Positions 8,588 to 17,316 of a stretch of DNA of 64,000 nucleotides are shown piece after piece. Origin of the DNA: VGMA01 sp964655475 (GTDB taxonomy: Bacteria > Chlamydiota > Chlamydiia > Chlamydiales > VGMA01); assembly GCA_964655475.1 (NCBI GenBank), contig CAZZMO010000002.1, forward strand, positions 91,152 to 155,151, in the 5' to 3' direction. Both the position numbers and the translations under genes were made by a program. Within the stretch, counting starts at the first letter, position 1. Every line of letters starts with the position of its first letter. The notes beneath the pieces are model-generated. The model saw nothing but the letters and a program-made list of their open reading frames with translations, did not search any database and was not told where the DNA came from.

Positions 8588-8839
8588 TTAAAGGACGTCT
8601 ATTGTGCACTCAGTGTTGCAAGTAGTCTTAGCTAGTTGATCTTGTAGATAGATGTTACAAATGACCATCTGATTGTAGTCGCCACAATGGATACAGTTAC
8701 TTCCTGAAGAGCTATTCGTACAAGTTTTACACTCACGGCTACCCAACCAAAGAGTCATTTCATCGACCATATCTATATAGCACTGATCATAAGGGCAATT
8801 TAGACAAATCTCTGACGATTGACTTTTCTTTCTAGACAT
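8588..8839 (-). CDS. Cysteine-rich miniprotein
   Basis: An 83-residue acidic protein with ten cysteines arranged mainly in pairs: CxxC...C near the N-terminus, CxxC, CxxC, C, then CxxxC near the end. There is no signal peptide. I chose ATG 8839 because AAGGA lies 7 bases upstream; the frame could begin at an upstream TTG (8857). The arrangement is like the miniprotein at 28157-28378: both open with an (I/V)CxxC...C motif and end with C, about 10 residues, C, 3 or fewer residues, C. It could bind metal (zinc or iron-sulphur) or form disulphides; neither is shown. Confidence 0.65.
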   Translation of the reverse strand: MSRKKSQSSEICLNCPYDQCYIDMVDEMTLWLGSRECKTCTNSSSGSNCIHCGDYNQMVICNIYLQDQLAKTTCNTECTIDVL

Positions 8840-8895
8840 AGATGATTCCTTTTTCAAGAAATCTACTAAACACTCGATTTTAATTTCTTAAGTGT

Positions 8896-9801
8896 TTAAT
8901 TATTAGGTGAAAAAGATTCGATGAAGCGGACTGCCTCTTCTTTTCCATCAGCTCCATGGTAGAGAGCTTCTACTTTGTAGAGGTCTTGACCTACAAGGAC
9001 TAGTTTTCCTAGAATCTCCCCCTCTTTACTTTCTGCTTCATAGTCAAGGGATGGGAGTTCATGGAAGGTAGAGGATTGCTTAAATTTGATCCGGGATTTA
9101 TTCGTTACGACTTTTAGAGCGCCGCTCAAGATGAGTCCAGAGCGCCATTTCATCCAAGAAGAGGGGAGGGTCGCTCTACTGATTGAGTAGACGGCCTCGT
9201 CGCTTGCGTGTCTATATTCCTTATAGGGGAGGGTGACGTCATGACCTGTGGGAAGAAGTAGTTCTTTATCAGCAACAACAGGCTCTCCTGGGAAGTAGGC
9301 AGTGAAAGCTAAGTCTTCGGAGGTCATTTTTTGCCAGTGGGAATGGGCCCAATCGATGAGCATGTTTTTTGCTTTAGGGGCGTTAATTTCGACGAGAAGC
9401 AAAGGGACAGCCAAAGCGGTAAAAATAGAAAGGCAGAAGGGGGTTAAGCGGAATTCAAGTCGAAAAGGGGAAAAACTTTTTTTTCGGCTAAAGAAATAAA
9501 AAGCAATGAGGTTGATCCCAGGGATCAAGTAAAGTTGAATTTTGACAGCACTTAGAAAGCTCGTTTTCAACGATTCTTTTAACGTTTGCTCGGGTGTATA
9601 GAAGCCTACAATTGCCTTACCAATAGTCGTTTTAAAGAAATAGAGGAGGAGGGCTTCTACAGGGGCCCAAAGAAGGGGTAAGCACCCTACAAGGATCCAA
9701 TCGTAGATATTAAATAGATCAATGTCATAAAAGAATAAAAATAAAAACGCGAAGAATAAATAATCGATGATTCGCGATATAAACTTCTTAAAATAAACCA
9801 T
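8896..9801 (-). CDS. RDD-family membrane protein
   Basis: A 301-residue protein. The N-terminal 130 residues form an RDD domain: FISRIIDYL with the Arg and Asp of the family name, a hairpin of hydrophobic helices, then KTTIGKAIVGF and a second helix pair. After another membrane helix (about residues 145-165) comes a soluble beta-rich domain of about 140 residues containing AYFPGEPV and YRVEALYHG-like elements, the kind seen in exported lipid- or protein-binding modules. ATG 9801 follows an AGGG site; the longer frame (to 9882) would overlap mnmA. The role is unknown; RDD proteins are sometimes transport-related. Confidence 0.75.
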   Translation of the reverse strand: MVYFKKFISRIIDYLFFAFLFLFFYDIDLFNIYDWILVGCLPLLWAPVEALLLYFFKTTIGKAIVGFYTPEQTLKESLKTSFLSAVKIQLYLIPGINLIAFYFFSRKKSFSPFRLEFRLTPFCLSIFTALAVPLLLVEINAPKAKNMLIDWAHSHWQKMTSEDLAFTAYFPGEPVVADKELLLPTGHDVTLPYKEYRHASDEAVYSISRATLPSSWMKWRSGLILSGALKVVTNKSRIKFKQSSTFHELPSLDYEAESKEGEILGKLVLVGQDLYKVEALYHGADGKEEAVRFIESFSPNN

Positions 9802-9854
9802 TGAAACCCTTTTTCTGACAGTATAATAAACGTTGTTCGGTTTTTTTCCAACGT

Positions 9855-10889
9855 TCAAATAATGATTGCGCCGCCAAGACAACGTTGATTTTGATAGAAA
9901 ACAATCGATTGTCCAGGGGTTACTGCCCGCTGAGGTTCTTGAAATTCGACATAAAGTTTATTTGAATTTAAAAGGTTTACTACACAAGGTGTATCTTCGC
10001 TTCTGTACCTCACTTTTGCAGTACAAGCGAGAGGAAAGGTGGGTTCTATCCCAATCCAAGTAGGGTCTTCTGCTATCAAATAGGGGGTGTATAAAAGGGG
10101 GTGGTCCTCCCCTTGAGCGAGGATGACTGTATTTTCCTCAATTTTTTTACCGATGACAAACCATGCACTCCCAGGTCCTCCGATGCCGAGCCCTTTTCTC
10201 TGACCTAGAGTGTAGTTCCAAGCTCCATCGTGATAGCCGAGGATCTTCCCATCGTGTGAAAGGAAGGGGCCTCTCTTTGGTTCGATGAATTCCTTGATGA
10301 ATTCAGGGAATTTTCTCTTACCAATGAAGCAAATCCCTGTACTATCCCTCTTATTATGCGTAATGAGCCCTCTCCGTTTTGCTATCTCCCTTAGGTCGGT
10401 TTTTAAGAGGTGCCCGATCGGAAAGAGGGTCTTTTTAAAGGCGGAAGTGGAAACGGCATGCAAGAAATAGGTTTGATCTTTAGAAGGATCCTCTCCTCTA
10501 TAGAGGTTTCCCTCTTCGTCTACTTGGGCATAATGCCCTGTAGCAAGGTAGTCAGCCCCAAGGGATAGAGCTTTTTCAAGAAAGTGGTGAAATTTGATCT
10601 CTTTATTGCAGAGAATATCAGGATTAGGAGTAATCCCTTTTTTTAGCCCATCGATAAGTGAAGAGAAGACATGATTCCAGTATTCTTCTGTAAAATTAAC
10701 CGTATAAAGGGGGATGCCAAGAGTTTCAGCTACATGTATAGCATCTTGATAATCAAGCTCTTGCGGGCAGTCGGTCTCGTCCCAGTTTTTCATGAATAGA
10801 CCGAGTACCTCATACCCCTGTTCTAGGAGGAGAGCGGCTGCAACGGAGGAATCTACTCCTCCAGACATTCCAACAACGACCTTCTTCAT
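9855..10889 (-). CDS. mnmA: tRNA 2-thiouridylase MnmA
   Basis: A 344-residue enzyme that installs the 2-thio group on U34 of Lys, Glu and Gln tRNAs. It has the PP-loop GMSGGVDSSVAA at the N-terminus, then GLFMKNWDE, NPDILCNKEIKF with the first catalytic cysteine (about residue 96), TGHYAQ, STGICFIGKRKF with the second catalytic cysteine, and the C-terminal beta domain ending in GGAIII. ATG 10889 is preferred over the TTG at 10895. It is divergent from the GH63-like gene with only 39 bases between start codons, which must hold both promoters. Confidence 0.95.
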   Translation of the reverse strand: MKKVVVGMSGGVDSSVAAALLLEQGYEVLGLFMKNWDETDCPQELDYQDAIHVAETLGIPLYTVNFTEEYWNHVFSSLIDGLKKGITPNPDILCNKEIKFHHFLEKALSLGADYLATGHYAQVDEEGNLYRGEDPSKDQTYFLHAVSTSAFKKTLFPIGHLLKTDLREIAKRRGLITHNKRDSTGICFIGKRKFPEFIKEFIEPKRGPFLSHDGKILGYHDGAWNYTLGQRKGLGIGGPGSAWFVIGKKIEENTVILAQGEDHPLLYTPYLIAEDPTWIGIEPTFPLACTAKVRYRSEDTPCVVNLLNSNKLYVEFQEPQRAVTPGQSIVFYQNQRCLGGAIII

Positions 10890-10928
10890 GGCCAACTAGT
10901 GTAGTCCTCATGGACTTATTTTCGCAAG

Positions 10929-13574
10929 ATGGGTATGAAAAGGATTATGAAAAAACGTTTATTAGAGGAAGAAATCCGGATTCAAGAAAACCATTTAGGC
11001 TCTCTTGCCATCTGGAAGAATTGGGGCCCTTTTGTAGCTGAAAGAGCCTGGGGTACCGTTAGGGAAGACTATAGCCCTGAAGGGCATGCCTGGCGTTATT
11101 TTTCTCATGATATGGCAAGAAAGAGGGCTTATCGATGGGGAGAGGATGGGATTGGGGGCTATTCAGACCGCTACCAAATGGCGGTACTTTCTTTTGCTTT
11201 TTGGAACCATAAAGATCCATTTCTCAAAGAACGCCTTTTTGGCCTTGTTCCAGAAGAGACCAACCATGGAGAAGATGTGAAGGAGTATTACTACTACCTA
11301 GATAACATCCCTTCCCACGCCTACATGAAGTACTTATACAAATACCCTCAAAACGCCTACCCTTACGAACAGCTGAAGGAAGAGAGTAGGAAACGGGGGC
11401 TGGCTGACCCTGAATATGAACTAATTGACACTGGGATATTTGATCGAGATGAATATTTCGATATCTTCATTGAATATGTGAAGATCTCAGAAGAAGATAC
11501 AGGGATCAAAGTAGAAATCATCAATCGAAGTTCACAACCTGCAGTGCTCGATTTTATCCCACAGGTGACCTTTAGAAACACTTGGGGATTCACTACACCT
11601 CGCGGAAATGAGCCGCTCATGACAGCTCTAGATAAGGGGATTTTATTAGATGATCGAGATATGGAAGCATTTCCCATGCTCGACATCGACTACAAGATCG
11701 GAAAACGGTATCTTTATGCCAGTGGTGAACCTGATCTCCTTTTTACGAATAACGAGACCAATTATGAAGCGCTCGACTGGGGAAAGAATTCAACCCCTTA
11801 TGTGAAAGATGCCTTTCATCGCTATATTGTAAATCAGGAACATGCGGCTATTAACCCTCAAAGGGAAGGCACTAAAGCAGCCTTTCACTATAAAAACCTC
11901 TCGTTTGCACCTCTTGAAAGCAAAACGTTTTATTTAAGGTGGGCTCCACTTCCACTAAAAGCGGCCGTAGAGAACGTTGAGGCGTTTGTCCATAAACGGA
12001 AGGAAGAGGCAGATCATTACTACGAACATATCAGTCCAAAGAGAGCATCTCCTGAGGATAAGATGATCTTTCGGCAGGCATTAGCTGGGCAGCTATGGAG
12101 CCAGCAGCTCTATTTGTTCATCGTCAATAGGTGGCTCGAAGGGGACGACCCCACTTGGCCTTCTCCCGATTCTCGTAATAAAATTCGGAACACCCATTGG
12201 AGGCACCTCGTTTCCAAACATATCATTTCAATGCCTGATAAATGGGAGTACCCTTGGTTTGCTGCATGGGATTTAGCCTTTCATGCATTGACACTTGGAT
12301 TAGTGGATCTCAATTTAGCAAAAGATCAGATAGAACTTCTTCTGACAGAACAATTCCAACATCCTAATGGTCAAATTCCTGCCTATGAATGGGAGTTTTC
12401 TGATATCAATCCCCCCGTTCAAGCATTTGTCATCCACAAAATCTTCGATATAGAACGGGAAAAAACAGGGAAGGGGGATTTCGACTTTTTGAAGCGCTGC
12501 TACCACAAGCTCATCGCAAATTTTGCTTGGTGGGTCAATAGAGAAGATGTGGAAGGGAATAACGTGTTTGAAGGGGGCTTTTTGGGACTCGATAACATTC
12601 AGGTTTTCGATCGGAGCCAACCTATTCCTGGTGGTGGGAGTCTGCAGCAATCTGATGCAACGGGGTGGATGGGGATGTTTTGCCTCGATATGATGCGGAT
12701 TGGAATGGTTCTTGCCAAAATCGACCCCTCATATGAATCTCTCATGACCAAATTTTTCCAACATTACCTCTACATCGCATCTGCTCTTATGAGTTCGAAA
12801 ACAAGACAAATTCAGAATTGGAATGAAGAAGATGGATTCTTTTATGATGTCCTTCTCCACTCAGAAGGATATCATGAACAGATCAAAGTGCGCTCGCTAG
12901 TGGGACTCATTCCTGTTTTTGCAACAGATTATTGGTCAGAAGATGAGCTCGCCTCATACAAAGAGTTCTTTTCCCATTTCGAATGGTTTTTAGAAAATCG
13001 AAAGAATCTGACAGAATACAGCATCAATAAAATTCAGAGTAAAGGGAAAAACTACTACTTTTTCTCATTGATGGGTGAGAAGAATTTGAGAAGGATTCTC
13101 AATAAAGCCTATGATGAAGAGGAGTTTAAAAGTACATATGGCCTCAGAAGCTTGTCGAAGTATCATGAAAATCACCCCGTTTCTTTGTTTGGGCAAGTGA
13201 TCCAATATGTGCCAGGCGAGTCTAGATCTTCTATATATGGGGGAAATAGCAACTGGCGAGGGCCGATCTGGTTTCCTATTTCATATCTCTTCATTGAGAT
13301 GTTAAACCGGATCAATGTGCTATTTGAAGATCAAAAAATAGGTGAAATCAGTAGCTATTTTTCAAATAGCCTCATCAATCTTTTCAAGTCGATCGATGGG
13401 AAGAGGGCCGTTTTTGGAGATGTGAAAAAGTTCCAAGAAGATCCTCACTTTAAAGACTATCTCCTCTTTTATGAATATTTTCACGGAGATACAGGTAAAG
13501 GGCTGGGAGCCTCTCATCAGACAGGGTGGACAGGACTAGTGGCTAACTTGATAGACATGACGAGACGTCTCTAA
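10929..13574 (+). CDS. GH63-like (MGH1-type) glucosidase family protein
   Basis: An 881-residue glycosidase with an (alpha/alpha)6-barrel catalytic domain of the GH63 / mannosyl-oligosaccharide glucosidase type. Landmarks are ERAWGTVREDYS and RAYRWGEDGIGG at the N-terminus, a beta-rich region (about residues 170-370), KWEYPWFAAWD with the likely general-acid Asp (about residue 444), PNGQIPAYEW, SNWRGPIWFP and GLGASHQTGWTGL near the end. Bacterial members act on glucosylglycerate, mannosylglycerate or glucose disaccharides; the substrate here is not evident. No signal peptide, so it is probably cytosolic. Three ATGs lie close together (10929, 10935, 10947); the first is given. The 3' end overlaps the convergent hydrolase by 39 bases. 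Confidence 0.85.
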   Translation: MGMKRIMKKRLLEEEIRIQENHLGSLAIWKNWGPFVAERAWGTVREDYSPEGHAWRYFSHDMARKRAYRWGEDGIGGYSDRYQMAVLSFAFWNHKDPFLKERLFGLVPEETNHGEDVKEYYYYLDNIPSHAYMKYLYKYPQNAYPYEQLKEESRKRGLADPEYELIDTGIFDRDEYFDIFIEYVKISEEDTGIKVEIINRSSQPAVLDFIPQVTFRNTWGFTTPRGNEPLMTALDKGILLDDRDMEAFPMLDIDYKIGKRYLYASGEPDLLFTNNETNYEALDWGKNSTPYVKDAFHRYIVNQEHAAINPQREGTKAAFHYKNLSFAPLESKTFYLRWAPLPLKAAVENVEAFVHKRKEEADHYYEHISPKRASPEDKMIFRQALAGQLWSQQLYLFIVNRWLEGDDPTWPSPDSRNKIRNTHWRHLVSKHIISMPDKWEYPWFAAWDLAFHALTLGLVDLNLAKDQIELLLTEQFQHPNGQIPAYEWEFSDINPPVQAFVIHKIFDIEREKTGKGDFDFLKRCYHKLIANFAWWVNREDVEGNNVFEGGFLGLDNIQVFDRSQPIPGGGSLQQSDATGWMGMFCLDMMRIGMVLAKIDPSYESLMTKFFQHYLYIASALMSSKTRQIQNWNEEDGFFYDVLLHSEGYHEQIKVRSLVGLIPVFATDYWSEDELASYKEFFSHFEWFLENRKNLTEYSINKIQSKGKNYYFFSLMGEKNLRRILNKAYDEEEFKSTYGLRSLSKYHENHPVSLFGQVIQYVPGESRSSIYGGNSNWRGPIWFPISYLFIEMLNRINVLFEDQKIGEISSYFSNSLINLFKSIDGKRAVFGDVKKFQEDPHFKDYLLFYEYFHGDTGKGLGASHQTGWTGLVANLIDMTRRL

Positions 13575-14381
13575 GATCTGGTCCATCTGGGTAATGTAAT
13601 CTTTGTGGTACATGATCCCATCGTGTCCCCAATTTTCGATCGTGTAAAACGAGGTGTTATCTCTATCTTCAACTAGAGAGTAGAGTTTTTTCCCTGAGGA
13701 GTAAGGGATGATTCTGTCTCTTGTTCCATGGAAGAAATGGATCGGGCACTCTACTTCTGGAATCCAAAGATCAGAGCGGAGGTGATATTTCAAAAGAGCG
13801 CCGAGAAGAGCTTCAGGAAGATAGGGTTTAGTTACTTTAGCCATATCGAGAAGGCTATAGTATGGAGCTTCTAAAATAAGCATCTTCGGCTCATGTTTAG
13901 ATGCAACATAGGTCGCAAAGCCTGTTCCTAAAGACTGCCCATAAACGATGATGTCATTTTCCTGATATCGATTTAACAAGAAGGCATAGGCGAGTTCTGC
14001 ATCTTCTAAAAGGGTCTCTTCCGTAGTTCCGCCAGTGCTTTTACCAAAACCTCTGTAATCGATGCTGAGTACATCATAGCCGTAGTTTGTGTAGTCTTGG
14101 ACTCTAGAGCCCCAGAACTCTCCTAGGTTGTAGCCTCGGCCATGTAGGTAGAGGAGCACCCCTTTTGGAGGTGTTTTTGAAGCAAAAAGAAGTCCATTGA
14201 TCACATGCCCATCTGGAGCTGTGATAAAAACTTCTTCAAAGGGGCCATTAGAGACAAATTGAAAGTTTTGCGCTAGAGGGGTGTTTCGCAAGATGATCAT
14301 GTCTTGCGTTGCATACATGTTCCGAAGATAGAGGCCAAGCCCTAGAACAAGTGCGAGGAAAATAGATAAAACTTTCTTCAT
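13536..14381 (-). CDS. Exported or membrane-anchored alpha/beta hydrolase
   Basis: A 281-residue serine hydrolase with an N-terminal hydrophobic segment (KVLSIFLALVLGLGLYL) that is a signal anchor or signal peptide. The nucleophile elbow is GQSLG (about residue 148), the acid is the Asp in GTRDRIIP, and the histidine is in WGHDG near the C-terminus. YLHGRGYNLGEF supplies the oxyanion hole. It resembles the ABHD13/BEM46 group. The start is taken at MKKVLS; the frame continues upstream to 14435 but that would overlap the SET gene and bury the signal. Likely a periplasmic esterase or thioesterase; the substrate is unknown. Confidence 0.8.
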   Translation of the reverse strand: MKKVLSIFLALVLGLGLYLRNMYATQDMIILRNTPLAQNFQFVSNGPFEEVFITAPDGHVINGLLFASKTPPKGVLLYLHGRGYNLGEFWGSRVQDYTNYGYDVLSIDYRGFGKSTGGTTEETLLEDAELAYAFLLNRYQENDIIVYGQSLGTGFATYVASKHEPKMLILEAPYYSLLDMAKVTKPYLPEALLGALLKYHLRSDLWIPEVECPIHFFHGTRDRIIPYSSGKKLYSLVEDRDNTSFYTIENWGHDGIMYHKDYITQMDQILETSRHVYQVSH

Positions 14382-14401
14382 ATGCAAGATAGAATAACAA
14401 A

Positions 14402-15010
14402 TTATATCGTTATCGGTCCAGACCGTTTTTTCCAAAAATAGGGTCCATAATCATAGGTCAGTTGTTCCCCCTTGTCTATCTTACGGTTAGCAAAAAAAAT
14501 GACATGACAAAGACCCTCTACAATGATCCATCTCGATGTGATATTCGGAGTGAGGCTATGGTTAAAAAAACGGGTAAAATTTCCCTTTTCCTTGGCATCG
14601 ATTATCCATGGAGTGTCTTTTCCTCCAATCATATACCCGAAGATATAGTCGTTGAGTTTATCTCCTCTCCATTTTCTTTTTCTCACAACCCCTGTGTACT
14701 CCCCAATATAGCTATAGATGGGGATCGTCGAAAATGCATAGACCCCATATCCTACAAGAGGGTTCATCAATTTGATGAGAAGTTCTTGAAATGGGCCCCT
14801 TTTCCAGTTCCGCTCATACATGGTAAGAGTCCACTCATTGGTTCTTCGAACCTGTGGTTTTCCCAGTTTTTTTGCCGTTTTTTGAAGGATTTTTGATGCG
14901 ATTTTCTCTTCTGAGAATTCGAGCGAAGTGAGCTCTTCTACGTGGAAAACGTCTGCCAAAATGGTTTTGGTAAAGGGGACTACTTCTCCATGTTTATTTT
15001 GGAAATACAT
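14402..15010 (-). CDS. SET-domain protein methyltransferase (NUE-like)
   Basis: A 202-residue protein. The SET fold is visible from about residue 85: GYGVYA, IGEYTGVV, then NFTRFFNHSLTPN, which forms the pseudoknot and binds S-adenosylmethionine, and GEQLTYDYG with the catalytic tyrosine. SET enzymes methylate lysines in proteins. Chlamydiae encode such a protein: NUE (CT737) of C. trachomatis is a secreted histone methyltransferase, and the C. pneumoniae homologue methylates the bacterial histone-like proteins. The N-terminal 80 residues resemble no domain I know. It overlaps the transporter gene upstream by 17 bases, so it is in the aroE-DASS-SET unit. Target and secretion are inferred from the family. 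Confidence 0.85.
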   Translation of the reverse strand: MYFQNKHGEVVPFTKTILADVFHVEELTSLEFSEEKIASKILQKTAKKLGKPQVRRTNEWTLTMYERNWKRGPFQELLIKLMNPLVGYGVYAFSTIPIYSYIGEYTGVVRKRKWRGDKLNDYIFGYMIGGKDTPWIIDAKEKGNFTRFFNHSLTPNITSRWIIVEGLCHVIFFANRKIDKGEQLTYDYGPYFWKKRSGPITI

Positions 15011-16409
15011 CGAGTAATCCGATTAAAGACCACCATAAGCTTCCCACTACAACCCAAATGATGATATTCAAAATACTGACAAAAAAGCCGATCTTCCACC
15101 ACTCAGATGATTTCACATATCCCGATCCAAAATAGATGGGAGCAGGTCCCGATCCATACGTGGTAAGAGCTCCAAATAGAGAGCTGAAAAACCCAAGAAC
15201 GAGTGCCGCAAGCACTGGTGGTGTTCCAATCGCGGTGCTGACCAAAAGAAAGGGTGGGTACATTGCTGTAATATGGGCTACGTTACTTGCAAAGAAGTAA
15301 TGGGAGTAAAAATAGAGTAGAGCAATCACGCTAAATCCTAAAATCCAATGAAGTCCTGAGACATTTTGCACTACTTCGCCACTAAACCACTGCATGAGTC
15401 CAAGCTGATTGAGAGCACTTGCCATAGCAACAAGGACTGCAAACCAAACAAGTGTGTCCCATGCTCCCTTTTCATTTAAGACATCTTCCCATGTCAAAAC
15501 TCCTGAAACAATCAAAAATGTCAATCCAAAGAGAGCTGTCACAGTAGCCCCGATTTTAATCACAGGGGCAAGTGTCCATAGAGTAATAAGAGCAATGAAG
15601 GCAAATATCATGATACATTCATGAGAGGAGACAGGCCCCAGATTCTTCAAACGTTCTTTTGCAAATGCTTTTGCCTGAGGTGTGTGTTTAATTTCTGGAG
15701 GATAAAATTTGTAGAGGACGTATGGAATCGCAAATAAGCTGACAAGTCCAGGAACGATTCCTGCCATGGCCCAGCTTGTCCATGTAATCGAAATGCCGAC
15801 ACTCTCTGCAAAGCTTTGAACCATCGGATTTCCAGCCATCGAGGTCAGAAACATCGCGCTCGTTACTGTCCCGCACTGAAATGTAACCTGAATTAAATAG
15901 GCTCCTAATTTATATGGAGAGGAGTTTGGATAACTATCAAATGTTCTCGAAAGTGCAGAGACAACAGGATAAATAATGCCTCCACCACGAGCTGTAGAAC
16001 TTGGAATCGCTGGAGCTAAAATGAGATCTGTAAAGGCCATTCCATAAGCCATTCCGAGTGTGCTTTTGCCAAGCATAGACATCAGTACGTAAGAAATCCT
16101 AAGGCCAAGTCCTGTCTTGATGAAGCCTCTTGCAATAAAGAATGCAAATACAATCAACCAGACCGTTTCATTACTAAAACCAGCAAAGGCTTGTCCAAAT
16201 GAAAGGGTATTCGTCATCAAAAGAATGGATAAGGAGATGAAAACTAAAGAGCCTGTCGCAACAAACTTTGTAATGAGTCCCAAAATCGTGAAGATGAATA
16301 CAGAAAGGAGGTGCCAAGCCTTCAAGTCCACGCCAGCTGGGGCGGGTAAAAGCCAAAGAAGAGCTCCTATCCCTGTGCAAAAGAAGGCGAAGAGTTTGTT
16401 TTTTGACAT
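14994..16409 (-). CDS. DASS-family dicarboxylate (2-oxoglutarate/malate) translocator
   Basis: A 471-residue polytopic membrane protein with about 12 hydrophobic segments. It belongs to the divalent anion:Na+ symporter family, in the branch of plastid 2-oxoglutarate/malate translocators and chlamydial CT204 (ybhI). Typical elements are SNETVWLIVFAFF, PSSTARGGGI, FLTSMAGNP, and the C-terminal TTYGSGPAPIYFGSGY. It likely imports host dicarboxylates to feed the TCA cycle, fitting with the aconitase next door and the malic enzyme at 46.9 kb. ATG 16409 (MSKNKLF) is preferred. It overlaps aroE by 43 bases. Confidence 0.88.
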   Translation of the reverse strand: MSKNKLFAFFCTGIGALLWLLPAPAGVDLKAWHLLSVFIFTILGLITKFVATGSLVFISLSILLMTNTLSFGQAFAGFSNETVWLIVFAFFIARGFIKTGLGLRISYVLMSMLGKSTLGMAYGMAFTDLILAPAIPSSTARGGGIIYPVVSALSRTFDSYPNSSPYKLGAYLIQVTFQCGTVTSAMFLTSMAGNPMVQSFAESVGISITWTSWAMAGIVPGLVSLFAIPYVLYKFYPPEIKHTPQAKAFAKERLKNLGPVSSHECIMIFAFIALITLWTLAPVIKIGATVTALFGLTFLIVSGVLTWEDVLNEKGAWDTLVWFAVLVAMASALNQLGLMQWFSGEVVQNVSGLHWILGFSVIALLYFYSHYFFASNVAHITAMYPPFLLVSTAIGTPPVLAALVLGFFSSLFGALTTYGSGPAPIYFGSGYVKSSEWWKIGFFVSILNIIIWVVVGSLWWSLIGLLDVFPK

Positions 16410-17266
16410 GCGACAAGGATATCCCATAATACCTTTTCATCAAAGGGGGTCGATAAAAAATATCGGAACTGAAATAGCGCTTGCATTGCAAACATCTCAA
16501 TACCAAGGATCGTCTTTAACCCTCTCTTTTCTGCTGCAAGAACTAGGCTTGTTTTATGAGGGCGGTAAATCGCTTCAAACACTACCGTTTTTGAAGAGAG
16601 TTTACAAGGATCGATCGGAGATGCATCTACATGAGGCTCCATTCCAACAGAAGTTGTGTTGATGACGATGTGAAATTTCCCCTCTGGTGAAGAGAATCTA
16701 TCGATGAGCTCAAATGGGGCTCCATATTCTTTAGCAAGCAATTCACCCCTCTCATAACTTCTATTGTAAATAGTGAAAGGGATCTGATGCTTTTTTAACA
16801 CATAAGCTGCACCTCTTGCAGCTCCGCCTGCTCCTAATAAGCTCACTATCGGAGAGAGGGAAAAGAGGGGGGAGAGCAGTTGTTCGATAGCGAGAGCGTC
16901 AGTGTTTTCACCATAATATCCATCTTCTCGATAGAGAAGTGTGTTGATTGCACCTACCCCTGAAGAGTGGGTCAAGTAGGGAAGGACCTCAGTTTTATAG
17001 GGCATGGTGACTGCCAGTCCGAGAAAACCCCTTTCGTGGAGCTTGAGAAGAGCTCTTGGCAACTCATCTTCTTCAAGATGAATGCGAAAGAAGTGAGCTC
17101 TAACGTCAATTTTCTTAAATATCTGGTTGTGAGTGATGTGCGATATGCTCTTTGAAACAGGGTTTCCAATGAGGGCAAAGAGTTTGTGCTCTTTAAAGGA
17201 TTCCCAGAGATTTTCATCATCTAAATCCTTGAACAACAAGATCGATTCGAGTGGGAAATGTTTCAT
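16367..17266 (-). CDS. aroE: Shikimate dehydrogenase with linker-like N-terminus
   Basis: A 299-residue NADP-dependent enzyme that reduces 3-dehydroshikimate in chorismate synthesis. It shows FALIGNPVSKSISH (substrate site), VTMPYK with the catalytic lysine, GENTDA with the catalytic aspartate, the dinucleotide motif LLGAGGAARGA, and NTTSVGM. About 28 residues precede FALIGNP, more than stand-alone AroE needs. In Chlamydiaceae, AroE is fused behind AroD, and this leader resembles that linker, so the gene may descend from an aroDE fusion. No aroD frame precedes it: an in-frame stop lies 27 bases upstream, and the aconitase gene starts 51 bases away on the other strand. Confidence 0.92.
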   Translation of the reverse strand: MKHFPLESILLFKDLDDENLWESFKEHKLFALIGNPVSKSISHITHNQIFKKIDVRAHFFRIHLEEDELPRALLKLHERGFLGLAVTMPYKTEVLPYLTHSSGVGAINTLLYREDGYYGENTDALAIEQLLSPLFSLSPIVSLLGAGGAARGAAYVLKKHQIPFTIYNRSYERGELLAKEYGAPFELIDRFSSPEGKFHIVINTTSVGMEPHVDASPIDPCKLSSKTVVFEAIYRPHKTSLVLAAEKRGLKTILGIEMFAMQALFQFRYFLSTPFDEKVLWDILVACQKTNSSPSFAQG

Positions 17267-17316
17267 CTGGACGACAGTATAGAGTATGGTCTATAAAGGG
17301 ACAAAGGAGAAATTTC

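Noticed and set aside
14462..14896. 144-codon plus-strand frame
   Set aside because: It is antisense to the SET-domain gene, which has clear motifs.
16117..16662. 181-codon plus-strand frame
   Set aside because: Antisense to the DASS transporter and aroE genes; no recognisable domain.
17251..17316. N-terminal extension of aconitase
   Set aside because: The extension has no similarity to aconitases, overlaps the divergent aroE start, and a good ribosome site serves ATG 17317.
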